NCBI GenBank assembly: GCA_016871675.1
Contig: VHCN01000037.1
Coordinates: 1-32,000 of the forward strand
From: Verrucomicrobiota bacterium
GTDB taxonomy: Bacteria > Verrucomicrobiota > Verrucomicrobiia > Limisphaerales > VHCN01
Reading direction: 5' to 3'
DNA: 32,000 nt
Positions 16,752-25,459 of this stretch are shown piece by piece. How positions within the stretch are numbered: the first letter of the stretch is position 1; each line of letters starts with the position of its first letter. A program made the position numbers and the translations under genes. The notes beneath the pieces are model-generated. The model saw nothing but the letters and a program-made list of their open reading frames with translations, ran no database searches and was not told the origin of the DNA.

Positions 16752-19700
16752 ATGATGGTGAGAATTTCAATCCCGTCGGTTTCGGTGTCGTTGCTGCTGA
16801 CAGGGGCACTCCAACCCTCGCGGGTTGATGCGGCCACGAAGCAGGCGGTTGACTTCAACCGCGACATCCGGCCCGTCATGTCGGACACGTGCTTCGCGTG
16901 CCACGGGCCCGACGCGCAACAGCGCAAGGCCGGCCTCCGGCTCGACGTTCGCGACGAGGCGCTCAAGCCCTCGAAGTCCGGCAAGGTCCCCATCGTGCCG
17001 GGCAAGCCGGACAAATCAGAGGTCGTCGCGCGGCTCTTCGCGAAGAAGGCTGACGACCTCATGCCGCCTGCGGAATTCCACAAGTCCATCACGCCCGCGC
17101 AGCGCGAGCTGTTGCGGCGGTGGATTGCGGCGGGTGCGCCCTATCAAAGCCACTGGTCGTTCGCGCCCGTCACTGCGCCGGCGCCGCCGGATGTTCACAG
17201 TCCGAAGTTCAAGGTTCAAAGTTCACCGGTGGCCGCGGCGAACCCGATTGACCGTTTCATCCTCGCCCGGCTCGCGAAGGAGGGGCTTCAGCCGTCTGCC
17301 GGGGCGGACAAGCCCGCGTTGCTCCGGCGCGCCACCCTCGCGCTCACGGGACTCCCGCCGACGCCGGCGGATGTGGACGCATTTCTCGCCGACACGTCGC
17401 CGCGCGCCTACGAGGCGGTCGTGGACCGGTTGCTCGCATCGCCGCACTTTGGCGAGCGCATGGCGGTGCCGTGGCTCGACCTCGCGCGTTACGCGGACAC
17501 GGCGGGTTACCACAACGACTCGCTGCGCGAGATGTGGCTGTGGCGCGACTGGGTGGTGCAGTCCTTCAATGACAACAAGCCGTTCGACCGCTTCACCGTC
17601 GAGCAGCTCGCCGGCGACCTGCTGCCAAACGCGACGCGCGCGCAGAAGCTCGCGAGCGGTTTCATGCGCAACGTGATGACCTCCGATGAGGGCGGGATCA
17701 TTGATGCCGAATACCTGAACATCTACATCGTGGACCGCGTGTCGACGCTCGGCGTGACGTGGCTCGGCATGTCAGTCGGCTGCGCGCAATGCCACGACCA
17801 CAAATACGACCCGGTCACGACGCGTGATTTCTACGGGCTCTACGCATTCTTCCACAACGTGCCCGAGCGCGGCAAGGACGGCACCCGCACGCAAAATCCC
17901 GAGCCGCGCATGCCCGTGCCCTCGGCCGAGCAGGAGGCTGAACTCGCCAGGCTCACGAACCACATCGCCGCCGCTGACGGGCGCGTGAAGGCGCTCGAGG
18001 GCAAACTTGACGCCGCGCAAACCGACTGGGAACGCAGGCTTGCGGGCGATTCGCGGCTGCGCGAAGTCAGCGGGCCGTTCGACCGCTTCCCGCTTGATGC
18101 GAATGGCAACGGCGTGACGCACGATGGCCGGCCCATCGAGGGAAAACTCGCGGGCGAGACGAGCTTCACCGACGGCGCGGAGGGCGGTTCGCTCCGCGTC
18201 GAGGGCAGGGGGCATGTCGACGTCGGCGCGCGCTACGACTTCGAGAAGTCCGACACGTTCAGCGTCGGCGTCTGGCTGCGGCTCAAGAACACGCCGTCCG
18301 GGGCGCCGCTCGGCAAGATGGAGCGCGACGGTCCGCTGCGCGGGTGGGACCTCGAGTTTCACGCGGGCAAGGCGAGCGTGCATCTCATCCACAAATGGCC
18401 CGACGACGCGATCCACGTGCAAACGGAGAAGGACCTGCCGTTCGACACGTTTCAACACGTCGCCTTCAGCTATGACGGCTCGGGCAAGGCGGCGGGCGTG
18501 AAGGTGTTCGTCAACGGACAACCCGTCGCGACCAAGGCGGTGAAGGACCGGCTCACGGGCAGCATCAAGACCGCCGCGCCGTTCGCCCTCGGCCGGCGCG
18601 GGGGCGGTGCGTCGCCATTCACGGGACGCGTGGACGACCTGCACATCTTCACGCGTGCGCTGAGCGATGCCGAAGTGGCCACGCTCGCGGGAGGTCCGAC
18701 CTTCGCGCTCGCGGCCATCGAGCCCGCCAGGCGCACGAAGGAGCAGACGGACAAGCTGCGGAAGTTTTTCCGCGAGACGCAGGCCGCGGATTACATCGCC
18801 GCGAAGCGGTCGGCCGAGGACGCGCGCAAATCGAAGGCCGACCTCGACAAGCTTGTGCCCAGCGTGATGGTCATGGCCGAGATGGAGCAACCACGCGACA
18901 CGTTCATCAAGGTGCGCGGCGCCTACGACAAGAACGGCGAAAAGGTGGGCGCTGCGTTTCCCGCGTTCCTGCCGGGGCCGGAGCGCAACCCGACGAACCG
19001 CCCGACGCGCCTCGACCTTGCGCAGTGGCTGGCATCGGGCGGCCATCCGCTCACCGCGCGCGTCACGGTGAACCGCCTGTGGGCGATGCTCTTCGGCACG
19101 GGGCTCGTGAAGACGGTGAACGACTTCGGCGCGCAGGGCGAGTGGCCGAGCCATCCCGAGCTGCTCAACTGGCTCGCGGCGGACTTCGCGCGCGACTGGG
19201 ACGTGAAGCGCGCGCTCAAGCAAGTCGTGATGAGCCACGCGTTTCGCCAGAGCGCCGCGGTCACACCCGCGCTGCTCGCGAAGGACGCCGAAAACCGCCT
19301 GCTCGCGCGCGGGCCGCGGTTCCGCATGGACGCCGAGTTCGTGCGCGACAACTCGCTCGCCATCGCCGGCCTGCTCAACCCGAAACTGGGCGGCAGGGCG
19401 GTCTTCCCGTTCCAGCCGCCGGGCATCTGGGAAGTCAACGAAATGGCCGGCGGCGGGTGGAAGCACCAGCGCGACGACGGCCAGTACCGGCGCGCGCTCT
19501 ACATTTACCTGCGCCGCAGCACGCCGTATCCCAGCCTGCTGACCTTCGACGCCCCGAACCGCGAGGTCTGCACCGCCGGCCGCGCGCGCACGAGCACGCC
19601 GCTGCAGTCGCTCGTCCTCATGAACGATCCCGTCTATGTCGAGGCCGCCCGGGCGTTCGCGGCGCGCGTGCTCAGGGACGGCGGCGCGACCGACGCGTCG

Positions 19701-19940
19701 CGGCTGGAGTTCGCGTGGAAGCTTGCGCTCGCCCGCCCGCCGACGGCGACGGAACGCGCCGTGATCGAACGGACACTCGCGACGCAGCGCGCGAGATTCA
19801 TTGCCGAGAAGCCGGCTGCTGAATCGCTGCTGAAGGTGGGCGACTTCAAGAATCCGGAGAGCGCGGCGCCGGCGGAACTCGCCGCGTGGACCGCTGTCGC
19901 GAATGTCATCCTGAACCTCAACGAGACACTCACTCCATGA
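16752..19940 (+). CDS. PSD1-type protein: PSCyt1 - DUF1549 - LamG - DUF1553
   Basis: A 1062-residue exported protein of the kind amplified in Planctomycetes and Verrucomicrobia. Signal peptide about 1-28. PSCyt1 haem-like domain with CFACH at 47-51 and MPP at 104-106, then SHWSFAPVTAPAPP. A linker at 148-158 carries a heptamer-encoded insert. DUF1549 (about 163-380) has NPIDRFILARLAKEGLQPS, LTGLPPTPADVDAFL, WLDLARYADTAGYHND and a second motif CAQCHDHKYDP (Cys344, Cys347, His348). A coiled-coil-prone stretch (393-430) precedes a LamG/concanavalin-like domain (about 440-665, FDTFQHVAFSYDGSG). DUF1553 (about 715-1010) has HPLTARVTVNRLWAMLFGTG and GRARTSTPLQSLVLMNDPVY. Both CxxCH-type sites suggest redox or metal chemistry. 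The stop overlaps the DUF1501 start (ATGA), the classic pair. Probable role: periplasmic polysaccharide or organic-matter breakdown; exact reaction unknown. Confidence 0.93.
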   Translation: MMVRISIPSVSVSLLLTGALQPSRVDAATKQAVDFNRDIRPVMSDTCFACHGPDAQQRKAGLRLDVRDEALKPSKSGKVPIVPGKPDKSEVVARLFAKKADDLMPPAEFHKSITPAQRELLRRWIAAGAPYQSHWSFAPVTAPAPPDVHSPKFKVQSSPVAAANPIDRFILARLAKEGLQPSAGADKPALLRRATLALTGLPPTPADVDAFLADTSPRAYEAVVDRLLASPHFGERMAVPWLDLARYADTAGYHNDSLREMWLWRDWVVQSFNDNKPFDRFTVEQLAGDLLPNATRAQKLASGFMRNVMTSDEGGIIDAEYLNIYIVDRVSTLGVTWLGMSVGCAQCHDHKYDPVTTRDFYGLYAFFHNVPERGKDGTRTQNPEPRMPVPSAEQEAELARLTNHIAAADGRVKALEGKLDAAQTDWERRLAGDSRLREVSGPFDRFPLDANGNGVTHDGRPIEGKLAGETSFTDGAEGGSLRVEGRGHVDVGARYDFEKSDTFSVGVWLRLKNTPSGAPLGKMERDGPLRGWDLEFHAGKASVHLIHKWPDDAIHVQTEKDLPFDTFQHVAFSYDGSGKAAGVKVFVNGQPVATKAVKDRLTGSIKTAAPFALGRRGGGASPFTGRVDDLHIFTRALSDAEVATLAGGPTFALAAIEPARRTKEQTDKLRKFFRETQAADYIAAKRSAEDARKSKADLDKLVPSVMVMAEMEQPRDTFIKVRGAYDKNGEKVGAAFPAFLPGPERNPTNRPTRLDLAQWLASGGHPLTARVTVNRLWAMLFGTGLVKTVNDFGAQGEWPSHPELLNWLAADFARDWDVKRALKQVVMSHAFRQSAAVTPALLAKDAENRLLARGPRFRMDAEFVRDNSLAIAGLLNPKLGGRAVFPFQPPGIWEVNEMAGGGWKHQRDDGQYRRALYIYLRRSTPYPSLLTFDAPNREVCTAGRARTSTPLQSLVLMNDPVYVEAARAFAARVLRDGGATDASRLEFAWKLALARPPTATERAVIERTLATQRARFIAEKPAAESLLKVGDFKNPESAAPAELAAWTAVANVILNLNETLTP
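17206..17226 (+). repeat. Three 7-bp repeats in frame inside the PSD1 gene
   Basis: Plus-strand units agttcaa, ggttcaa, agttcac follow each other, with less perfect units before (from about 17193). Three heptamers make 21 bases, so the reading frame is kept, giving the basic-polar peptide PKFKVQSSP in the linker between the cytochrome-like and DUF1549 domains. The 11-base core ggttcaaagtt is the same as in the thiC leader (1118-1128). Confidence 0.5.
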
Positions 19941-21376
19941 ACCCCGAATCCGCGAGACATCTCACGCGCCGCGCGTTCCTCCAGCGCAATTCCACCGGGC
20001 TCGGCGCGCTCGCGCTCGCGTCGTTGCTCCGACCCGAAGCGTTCGGCTCGCCGCCGTCCAACGCGGCCGGGCGAGGCGTGCTGGGCCGGCTTCACCACGC
20101 GCCGCGCGCAACGCGCGTCATCTACCTCTTCATGTCCGGCGCCCCGTCGCACCTCGACCTTTACGATCCCAAGCCGAAGCTCGTCGAGATGACCGGCAAG
20201 GACTTGCCCGACTCCGTGCGGCAGGGCCAGCGCATCACCGGCATGACGAGCGGGCAGAAGAACCTGTTCTGCGTGGGCTCGCCGTTCGCGTTTGCGAAGC
20301 ACGGGCAGTGCGGGATGGACTTCAGCACGCTGCTGCCGAACATCGCGAAGCTCGCCGACGACGCGACGTGGATCCGCTCCATGTTCACCGAGGCGATCAA
20401 TCACGACCCGGCGGTGACGTTCTTCAACACCGGACACCAGCAGCCCGGCCGGCCGACGATGGGCGCGTGGTGCGGCTACGGCCTCGGCAGCGAGAACGCC
20501 GACCTGCCGGCCTACATCTGCCTCAACTCCGGCGGCGGGGGCCAGCCGTTGCAGTCGCGCTACTGGGGCAGCGGCTTCCTGCCCGCGCAGCACGGCGGCG
20601 TCACGTTTCGCAGCGCGGGCGACGCGGTGCTCTACCTCTCGAATCCACCGGGCATCAGCACCGAGACGCGGCGCTCGACGATTGACGCGATGAACGAGCT
20701 GAACCGCCTTCAACTCGGCGCGCTCGGCGACCCGGCCATCGCCGCGCAGATCGAGAACTACGAGCTGGCGTTCCGCATGCAGGCGAGCGTGCCGGAGTTG
20801 ATGGACTTGTCGCGCGAGCCGGACTCCATCTTCGAGCACTACGGCGCGAAGAAAGGGCAGGCGAGCTTCGCGGCCAACTGCATCATCGCCCGGCGGCTCG
20901 TCGAGCGCGGGGCGCGGTTCATCCAGTTGAACCACCGCGACTGGGATCATCACGGCGGGTTGCCCGGCGCGCTGCCGGGCAAGGCGAAGGAGGTGGACCA
21001 GTCCGCCTCCGCGCTCGTGACGGACCTGAAGCAGCGCGGATTGCTCGACGACACGGTCGTGATCTGGGGCGGCGAATTCGGGCGCACGAGCTACAGCCAG
21101 GGCGAGATCAAGCCGACCAGCTTCGGGCGCGACCATCATCCGCGCTGCTTCACGGTGTGGGTGGCGGGCGGCGGCTTCCGGCGCGGGTGCGTGTTCGGCG
21201 GGACGGATGATTTCGGCTACAACATCACGCGCGACCCCGTGAGCGTGCATGACTTCCACGCGACGTTGCTGCACCAGCTCGGTGTGAACCACAAGCTGCT
21301 CACGTTCCGCCATGAGGGGCGCGATTACCGGCTCACCGACATTCACGGTGAACTGGTTTCGGGGATCGTGGGCTGA
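19937..21376 (+). CDS. DUF1501 family protein (Tat-exported sulfatase-like)
   Basis: A 479-residue protein that partners PSD1 proteins. Tat signal LTRRAFLQRNSTGLGALALA (residues 9-28). The body has the alkaline-phosphatase/sulfatase-like fold of DUF1501: THVIYLFMSGAPSHLDLYDPKP-type start (here RVIYLFMSGAPSHLDLYDPK), MDFSTLLPNIAKLADDATWI, RSMFTEAINHDPAVTFFNTG, QQPGRPTMGAWCGYGLGSEN, RRLVERGARFIQLNHRDWDH, DTVVIWGGEFGRTSYSQG, GRDHHPRCFTVWVAGGG and a C terminus with HDFHATLLHQLGVNH and YRLTDIHGELVSGIVG. The acidic/His residues are in the places expected for a metal site. ATG at 19937 overlaps the PSD1 stop by four bases, so translation is coupled. A short coding-like tail follows the stop in the same frame. 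Confidence 0.93.
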   Translation: MNPESARHLTRRAFLQRNSTGLGALALASLLRPEAFGSPPSNAAGRGVLGRLHHAPRATRVIYLFMSGAPSHLDLYDPKPKLVEMTGKDLPDSVRQGQRITGMTSGQKNLFCVGSPFAFAKHGQCGMDFSTLLPNIAKLADDATWIRSMFTEAINHDPAVTFFNTGHQQPGRPTMGAWCGYGLGSENADLPAYICLNSGGGGQPLQSRYWGSGFLPAQHGGVTFRSAGDAVLYLSNPPGISTETRRSTIDAMNELNRLQLGALGDPAIAAQIENYELAFRMQASVPELMDLSREPDSIFEHYGAKKGQASFAANCIIARRLVERGARFIQLNHRDWDHHGGLPGALPGKAKEVDQSASALVTDLKQRGLLDDTVVIWGGEFGRTSYSQGEIKPTSFGRDHHPRCFTVWVAGGGFRRGCVFGGTDDFGYNITRDPVSVHDFHATLLHQLGVNHKLLTFRHEGRDYRLTDIHGELVSGIVG

Positions 21377-21457
21377 CCGCGGGCGCATCAAGACCTCACG
21401 CTCAAGCATGGCGTGGACGTCACCCTCGGCGGCGCGGCGAAGAAGGACGACAAGTAA
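21377..21457 (+). other. Coding-like tail in frame after the DUF1501 stop
   Basis: Directly after the DUF1501 TGA (21374-21376) the same frame stays open for 26 codons and reads PRAHQDLTLKHGVDVTLGGA then AKKDDK and TAA. The Lys/Asp-rich end looks like a natural protein C terminus and not like shadow sequence. DUF1501 proteins normally end at GELVSGIVG-type sequence, so this is more likely the last piece of a deleted downstream gene than an extension. Family not recognised. The rest of 21458-21497 is plain intergenic sequence between convergent genes. Confidence 0.35.
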
Positions 21458-21497
21458 GCCCCGTGCCGGCGCCTCGCATTTGCCCTGCGTTTGAATT

Positions 21498-23453
21498 TCA
21501 CCGCCGTTCCGGCGCGGACGCTTGCTCCAGATCCACCCGGGCCACCGCGTAGACAAGCACCCGCGGAACGGTGAAACTCGCGTAGCCGGCGGACTGCTTC
21601 ACCGGCAACTTCTCGGGAACAGCCATGGAGTCGGGAGAGAGCAGGCGGACTGACTTCACCCGTTCCCCGGCGCCGAGCGCGAGCCGCACCGGCACTTGCT
21701 CGCACGCCATCGGATTCTCCTCTTGCGGCCCCCGGCCCATCCTCGCGTTCGCGGGCGGCTCGGTGCGGTTGTAATTCACGAGGTGGACGAGCACCCGCCG
21801 GGGTTCCGGCTGGCGCATCAGCGATATCACGGCCGTCGGGTGTCCCTCGCGGCGGGTGACGCCGGCGAGTTCATTGGCGCCCCATGTCGCGGCGACGGCG
21901 GGCAGATTCGTGGAGAGCACGGGCAGCCGCACACCGCGGAAGCCGGCGATCACCGATCGCGCGTTGTCATCCATGGCCGACTCGTCGCACCACGCAAGGG
22001 CGCGGCGGCCAAGCACATCGCGGGTGTTCACGATGTCATCGGGCACCACGTCAAACGCGAAGCCGTCGCGAACAAGCTGGCGGCCGAGTCGCTTGAACTG
22101 CTCGACGGGAGTGACGGTTCCGGCATGCACCGCGCGCCGCGGATAAAGCACGAGCAATTCGGCCGCGGGTTGCGCGCCGAGATACAGGTCGCGATGCCGC
22201 CGGGCGAAGTCGAAGTAACTCACGAGCGCGGAGCGGCCCGCGGGATTCTTGAAGTTCGCGTAGAAACCCATTCCTGCGCCGCCGTTGGCGATGCCCTCGG
22301 CGATGGCCGCGCGCAGGCGGGTTTGCTCGTATTTGCCGAGCACGAACGGCTTCGGCCCGAACGCGCCGCGGATGTAGCGCAGTTGCAGCGTCCCGTCGCC
22401 GAGGTCGCCGTTCGCGAGGTCGGTCTGCGAGGCGGCATTGCCGGTGGAATACCACAGATAGTCCTCGCCGCGCCCCCAAAGCCCGCCGGGCAGGGCGCTG
22501 CGTTCGTCGCCGTTGATCTGGCTGAACGCGCCGAGATGATTCCATTGCGCGACCATCAGCCCGGGCTTGAGTGAGCGGCCGTAATGGATGAACACGTCGT
22601 CGAAGTCGTGCTTGAGCGCTTCCTGGGTCCATCGCAACGCGGCCATCTTGTAGGGGGTGGTTTGGTTCGGGTCGTGCCACGACGGGATGTCGGCGAAGCG
22701 ATGCGTCCTCAAGTCGGCGATGCCGAGCTTTGCGGTCAAGTCCGCGGCGGTGTAGTTCGTCTGAAGCCACGCGCGGAAGCCGCCGACGCAGTGCGCGCAC
22801 ATGCAGTCCCGGCGGTAGAAGTAATTCGCGATGAGCCCGTCCACGCCGCGCGTGACCGCCTGCTTGACCATCGCCTTGAGGCAGGCGCGCCACTGCGGGT
22901 TGTTGAGGCACCCGTGATACTCGGGCCAGCCGCCCACCCGGTAGCTGAGCGTCGAGATGACCTTGCCGGTCGCGTCCACTTGCAGCATCGAGACCGGATC
23001 CGCGGCGGGCTTGGGGCCGAGCTGCGGTTCATCCCATTTCGCATACCACTCGAAAAAACCGGCGCGGTTCGTGTGTTCGCCGAAGATGAACGTGGTGTTG
23101 AAGTGCCCGACGGCGCGCAGCCCTAGCGAGTGAATCTCGCGGTTGAGGTCCTCGAAGAACCTCCCGCACTCGTCCGTGCCCCGCACCGGCAGATGCGCGG
23201 GATAGCCCTTGTGGTGCGGCGTGTGCGCCAGGCTGAAAAACGTGACGCCGTAGAATCCGACCTGCGCGACTTCGGGCCGGGCCTCGGCCAGAAAGTCCAC
23301 GTAGTCCCGCGTGCCGTAGTCGGTCCAATGGGCCACCATCGTGTTGAACCAGCGCGAGTCGGGGGTGGAGCCGGGTTGGTTGGGCGCTGCAGGGGCGGCG
23401 ATGGACAGCGAAACGGCGAACAGCGACGCACCAACGGCCTTCATGGAATTCAC
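21498..23453 (-). CDS. Secreted glycoside-hydrolase-like TIM-barrel protein
   Basis: A 651-residue exported protein. Signal peptide about 1-23 (MKAVGASLFAVSLSIAAPAA). Barrel-like landmarks: WFNTMVAHWTDYGTRDYVDF, VAQVGFYGVTFFSLAHTPHH, LNREIHSLGLRAVGHFNTTF, CLNNPQWRACLKAMVKQAVT, VDGLIANYFYRRDCMCAHCV with GGFRAWLQTNY, LMVAQWNHLGAF and AIAEGIANGGAGMGFYANF. The CMCAHC-x-x-x-FRAWL element resembles the zinc-binding CxxC region of GH42-like beta-galactosidases. The C-terminal part (from about 440) has a trimerisation-like domain (ELLVLYPRRAV...DGFAFDVVPDDIV) and a beta domain (VLVHLVNYNRTE). I infer a retaining glycosidase-like enzyme but cannot place catalytic Glu residues with certainty. Convergent with DUF1501. 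Confidence 0.7.
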   Translation of the reverse strand: MNSMKAVGASLFAVSLSIAAPAAPNQPGSTPDSRWFNTMVAHWTDYGTRDYVDFLAEARPEVAQVGFYGVTFFSLAHTPHHKGYPAHLPVRGTDECGRFFEDLNREIHSLGLRAVGHFNTTFIFGEHTNRAGFFEWYAKWDEPQLGPKPAADPVSMLQVDATGKVISTLSYRVGGWPEYHGCLNNPQWRACLKAMVKQAVTRGVDGLIANYFYRRDCMCAHCVGGFRAWLQTNYTAADLTAKLGIADLRTHRFADIPSWHDPNQTTPYKMAALRWTQEALKHDFDDVFIHYGRSLKPGLMVAQWNHLGAFSQINGDERSALPGGLWGRGEDYLWYSTGNAASQTDLANGDLGDGTLQLRYIRGAFGPKPFVLGKYEQTRLRAAIAEGIANGGAGMGFYANFKNPAGRSALVSYFDFARRHRDLYLGAQPAAELLVLYPRRAVHAGTVTPVEQFKRLGRQLVRDGFAFDVVPDDIVNTRDVLGRRALAWCDESAMDDNARSVIAGFRGVRLPVLSTNLPAVAATWGANELAGVTRREGHPTAVISLMRQPEPRRVLVHLVNYNRTEPPANARMGRGPQEENPMACEQVPVRLALGAGERVKSVRLLSPDSMAVPEKLPVKQSAGYASFTVPRVLVYAVARVDLEQASAPERR

Positions 23454-23505
23454 CGGCGCATCTTCTGCAACTCGCTGCGCGCGTCAACCGCATCCTTCGG
23501 TTTCG

Positions 23506-25443
23506 TCACCGGATTCCGGCGGGTGGCACCGGGCAGTCCAGCGAATTGCTGATGGCGCGAAGCAGTTCGGCCTCTTCAACGCGCACCGAGCCGTCCGCGG
23601 AAATCACGGCGACGCATGCGGTGAGGATCCGCTTCTTCATCGGAAACGCCGCGGCACCGAGCGCGTCGAGGGCGGAGCCGAGCGCGTCGAGTTTGCATTC
23701 GTCCTGCGGTAACGGCTCGTCGGACGGGTTCGACAGCAGCAATTCACGCCACCCGGCGCGATACGCGGCGGCGGCCATTGTCGGGTCGCCTCTGTGGCCC
23801 TGCCGGGCGAGGCAGGAGAGCAGCACCATGCATTCGCGCCGGAAGGTGAGCAACTTGCCGCGGGCGGCTTGCGGAGTGATGACGCCGAAGAAGATGCCCA
23901 GATGGCGGGCGAGCACTCTTTTGAGCGTGAACTCAAACAAGTCCAGCCACCCGTCGCTCGCGATGAGTTCGTCGAGGATTGAGTTGAAACGCTCGAACTG
24001 CGAGCGGTTCATCCGCCGCAGGCCGGTGAGCGCAAGGTCGAGCAGCGCCAGCTTTCGAGCCCGGTCGCGCAGTTCGGGAAGCGGTTCAAGCCGGGCGAGG
24101 TCGTCGCAAACGGGCGCGTCCGACTGCTCCCGCAGCCGGGCGATCTGCCCGGCGCGCACCGCGGGTTCCTCGCTGAGCAGCAGCGCGAACACGAGCGCGC
24201 GCGACCCGTGCGGATCGCGGGCAGCGACCGTAATCGCGTCCGGAAGCGCGCGGACGAAGTCAGCCGCGTGTTTGAGGTCTGTGGACCGGGCGTCGCCGAC
24301 GGCGAGCGGAAAGTTCGCGATGGCGCGTCGGTCCATCTTGAACGCCGCCGGGCCGGACGCCAATCCAGCGACCGGCCTGGCGGAATCTTCCGACGAAACG
24401 GGGCGTGGCTCGGCGGCGAGTTTTGCCATCTCGGCATTGAACGCGGGGTCGAGCCATTGGATGCGCTCGTTGATCGGCGGGTGCGACGCCATCAGGGCGT
24501 CGAGCCACGAGGGTCTCGCGGCGTTCGAAAAGAACAAGTGCCGGAGCAACGACGCTTGTGGCGTGGACAACACGGAGCCGTGGCGAAAGCCGGCGATTTT
24601 CTTGAGCGCACCCGCGAGCCCGAGCGGGTTGCGGGTGAACTGCACCGCGGACGAGTCGGCGAGGAACTCCCGCTGGCGCGAGACCGCCGCCTGGATGAGC
24701 CGGCCAAAGAACACGCCGAGGTAGCCGATGACCAGCAGCGCGAGTCCCAAGAGAAACAAGACGACGAGAATCCCGCTGGCACCCTTGTCGCGCCGACTGC
24801 TCAAACGGTGGCCACGGGAATCGCTGATCAACTGCACGAGCACTTTGCCCACCACCGCGAGGCCCATGATGCCGCCGAGCCAGCCCGCGAGCCGGATGTT
24901 CAACCGCATGTCCCCATTCAGGATGTGGCTGAACTCGTGGCCGACCACGCCCTGCAACTCGTCGCGTGTGAGATTCTGCAGCGCGCCGCGGGTCACGGCC
25001 ACCGCGGCGTCGCTCGTGGTTTTCCCGGCCGCGAAGGCGTTGATGCCGTCCTCATCCTCCAGCACGAACACCGCCGGCGCGGGCACGCCGGAGGCGATGG
25101 ACATTTCCTCGACCACGTTCAGCAAGCGGCGCTCCAGCGGGTCGAGGCTGGCCGGGTCCACCTGCCGGCCGCCGCAGGATTGCGCCACCGCTGAGCCGCC
25201 GCCGGCCAGGCCCGCCCAGGTGATGCCCGCGCCGCACAGCACGATGAGCAAAGTTGCCGCGATGTTGATCGCGATCAAGACCGGGTCGTCGATTCGGCTC
25301 TGTCGCGACTCCAATACGAACGGCACCAACGCGCTGACGACCAAATGGACCGCCGTGACGATGAGGGCCAGGGCGATGAAGAACAGGACGAGCAACCGGC
25401 CGGTGTTGCGGCGCGCGGATTCCTGTTTGGCGAAGAAGTCCAT
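23506..25443 (-). CDS. M48 family membrane zinc metalloprotease with C-terminal TerB-like region
   Basis: A 645-residue HtpX-like protease. Two N-terminal membrane segments (about 16-44 and 54-79), then LLNVVEEMSIASGVPAPAVF, INAFAAGKTTSDAAVAVTRG and the zinc site GVVGHEFSHILNGD with His169, Glu170, His173. Further membrane segments are at about 186-206 and 223-249, followed by SRQREFLADSSAVQFT, where Glu259 should be the third zinc ligand. SHPPINERIQWL is a conserved M48 element. After about 375 the protein continues some 270 residues beyond ordinary HtpX; the end LTACVAVISADGSVRVEEAELLRAI looks like a TerB-type helical module. lemA lies 16 bases upstream, a recurring LemA-M48 pair in envelope quality control. 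Confidence 0.92.
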   Translation of the reverse strand: MDFFAKQESARRNTGRLLVLFFIALALIVTAVHLVVSALVPFVLESRQSRIDDPVLIAINIAATLLIVLCGAGITWAGLAGGGSAVAQSCGGRQVDPASLDPLERRLLNVVEEMSIASGVPAPAVFVLEDEDGINAFAAGKTTSDAAVAVTRGALQNLTRDELQGVVGHEFSHILNGDMRLNIRLAGWLGGIMGLAVVGKVLVQLISDSRGHRLSSRRDKGASGILVVLFLLGLALLVIGYLGVFFGRLIQAAVSRQREFLADSSAVQFTRNPLGLAGALKKIAGFRHGSVLSTPQASLLRHLFFSNAARPSWLDALMASHPPINERIQWLDPAFNAEMAKLAAEPRPVSSEDSARPVAGLASGPAAFKMDRRAIANFPLAVGDARSTDLKHAADFVRALPDAITVAARDPHGSRALVFALLLSEEPAVRAGQIARLREQSDAPVCDDLARLEPLPELRDRARKLALLDLALTGLRRMNRSQFERFNSILDELIASDGWLDLFEFTLKRVLARHLGIFFGVITPQAARGKLLTFRRECMVLLSCLARQGHRGDPTMAAAAYRAGWRELLLSNPSDEPLPQDECKLDALGSALDALGAAAFPMKKRILTACVAVISADGSVRVEEAELLRAISNSLDCPVPPAGIR

Positions 25444-25459
25444 GCAGGGTTGGGGCCGT

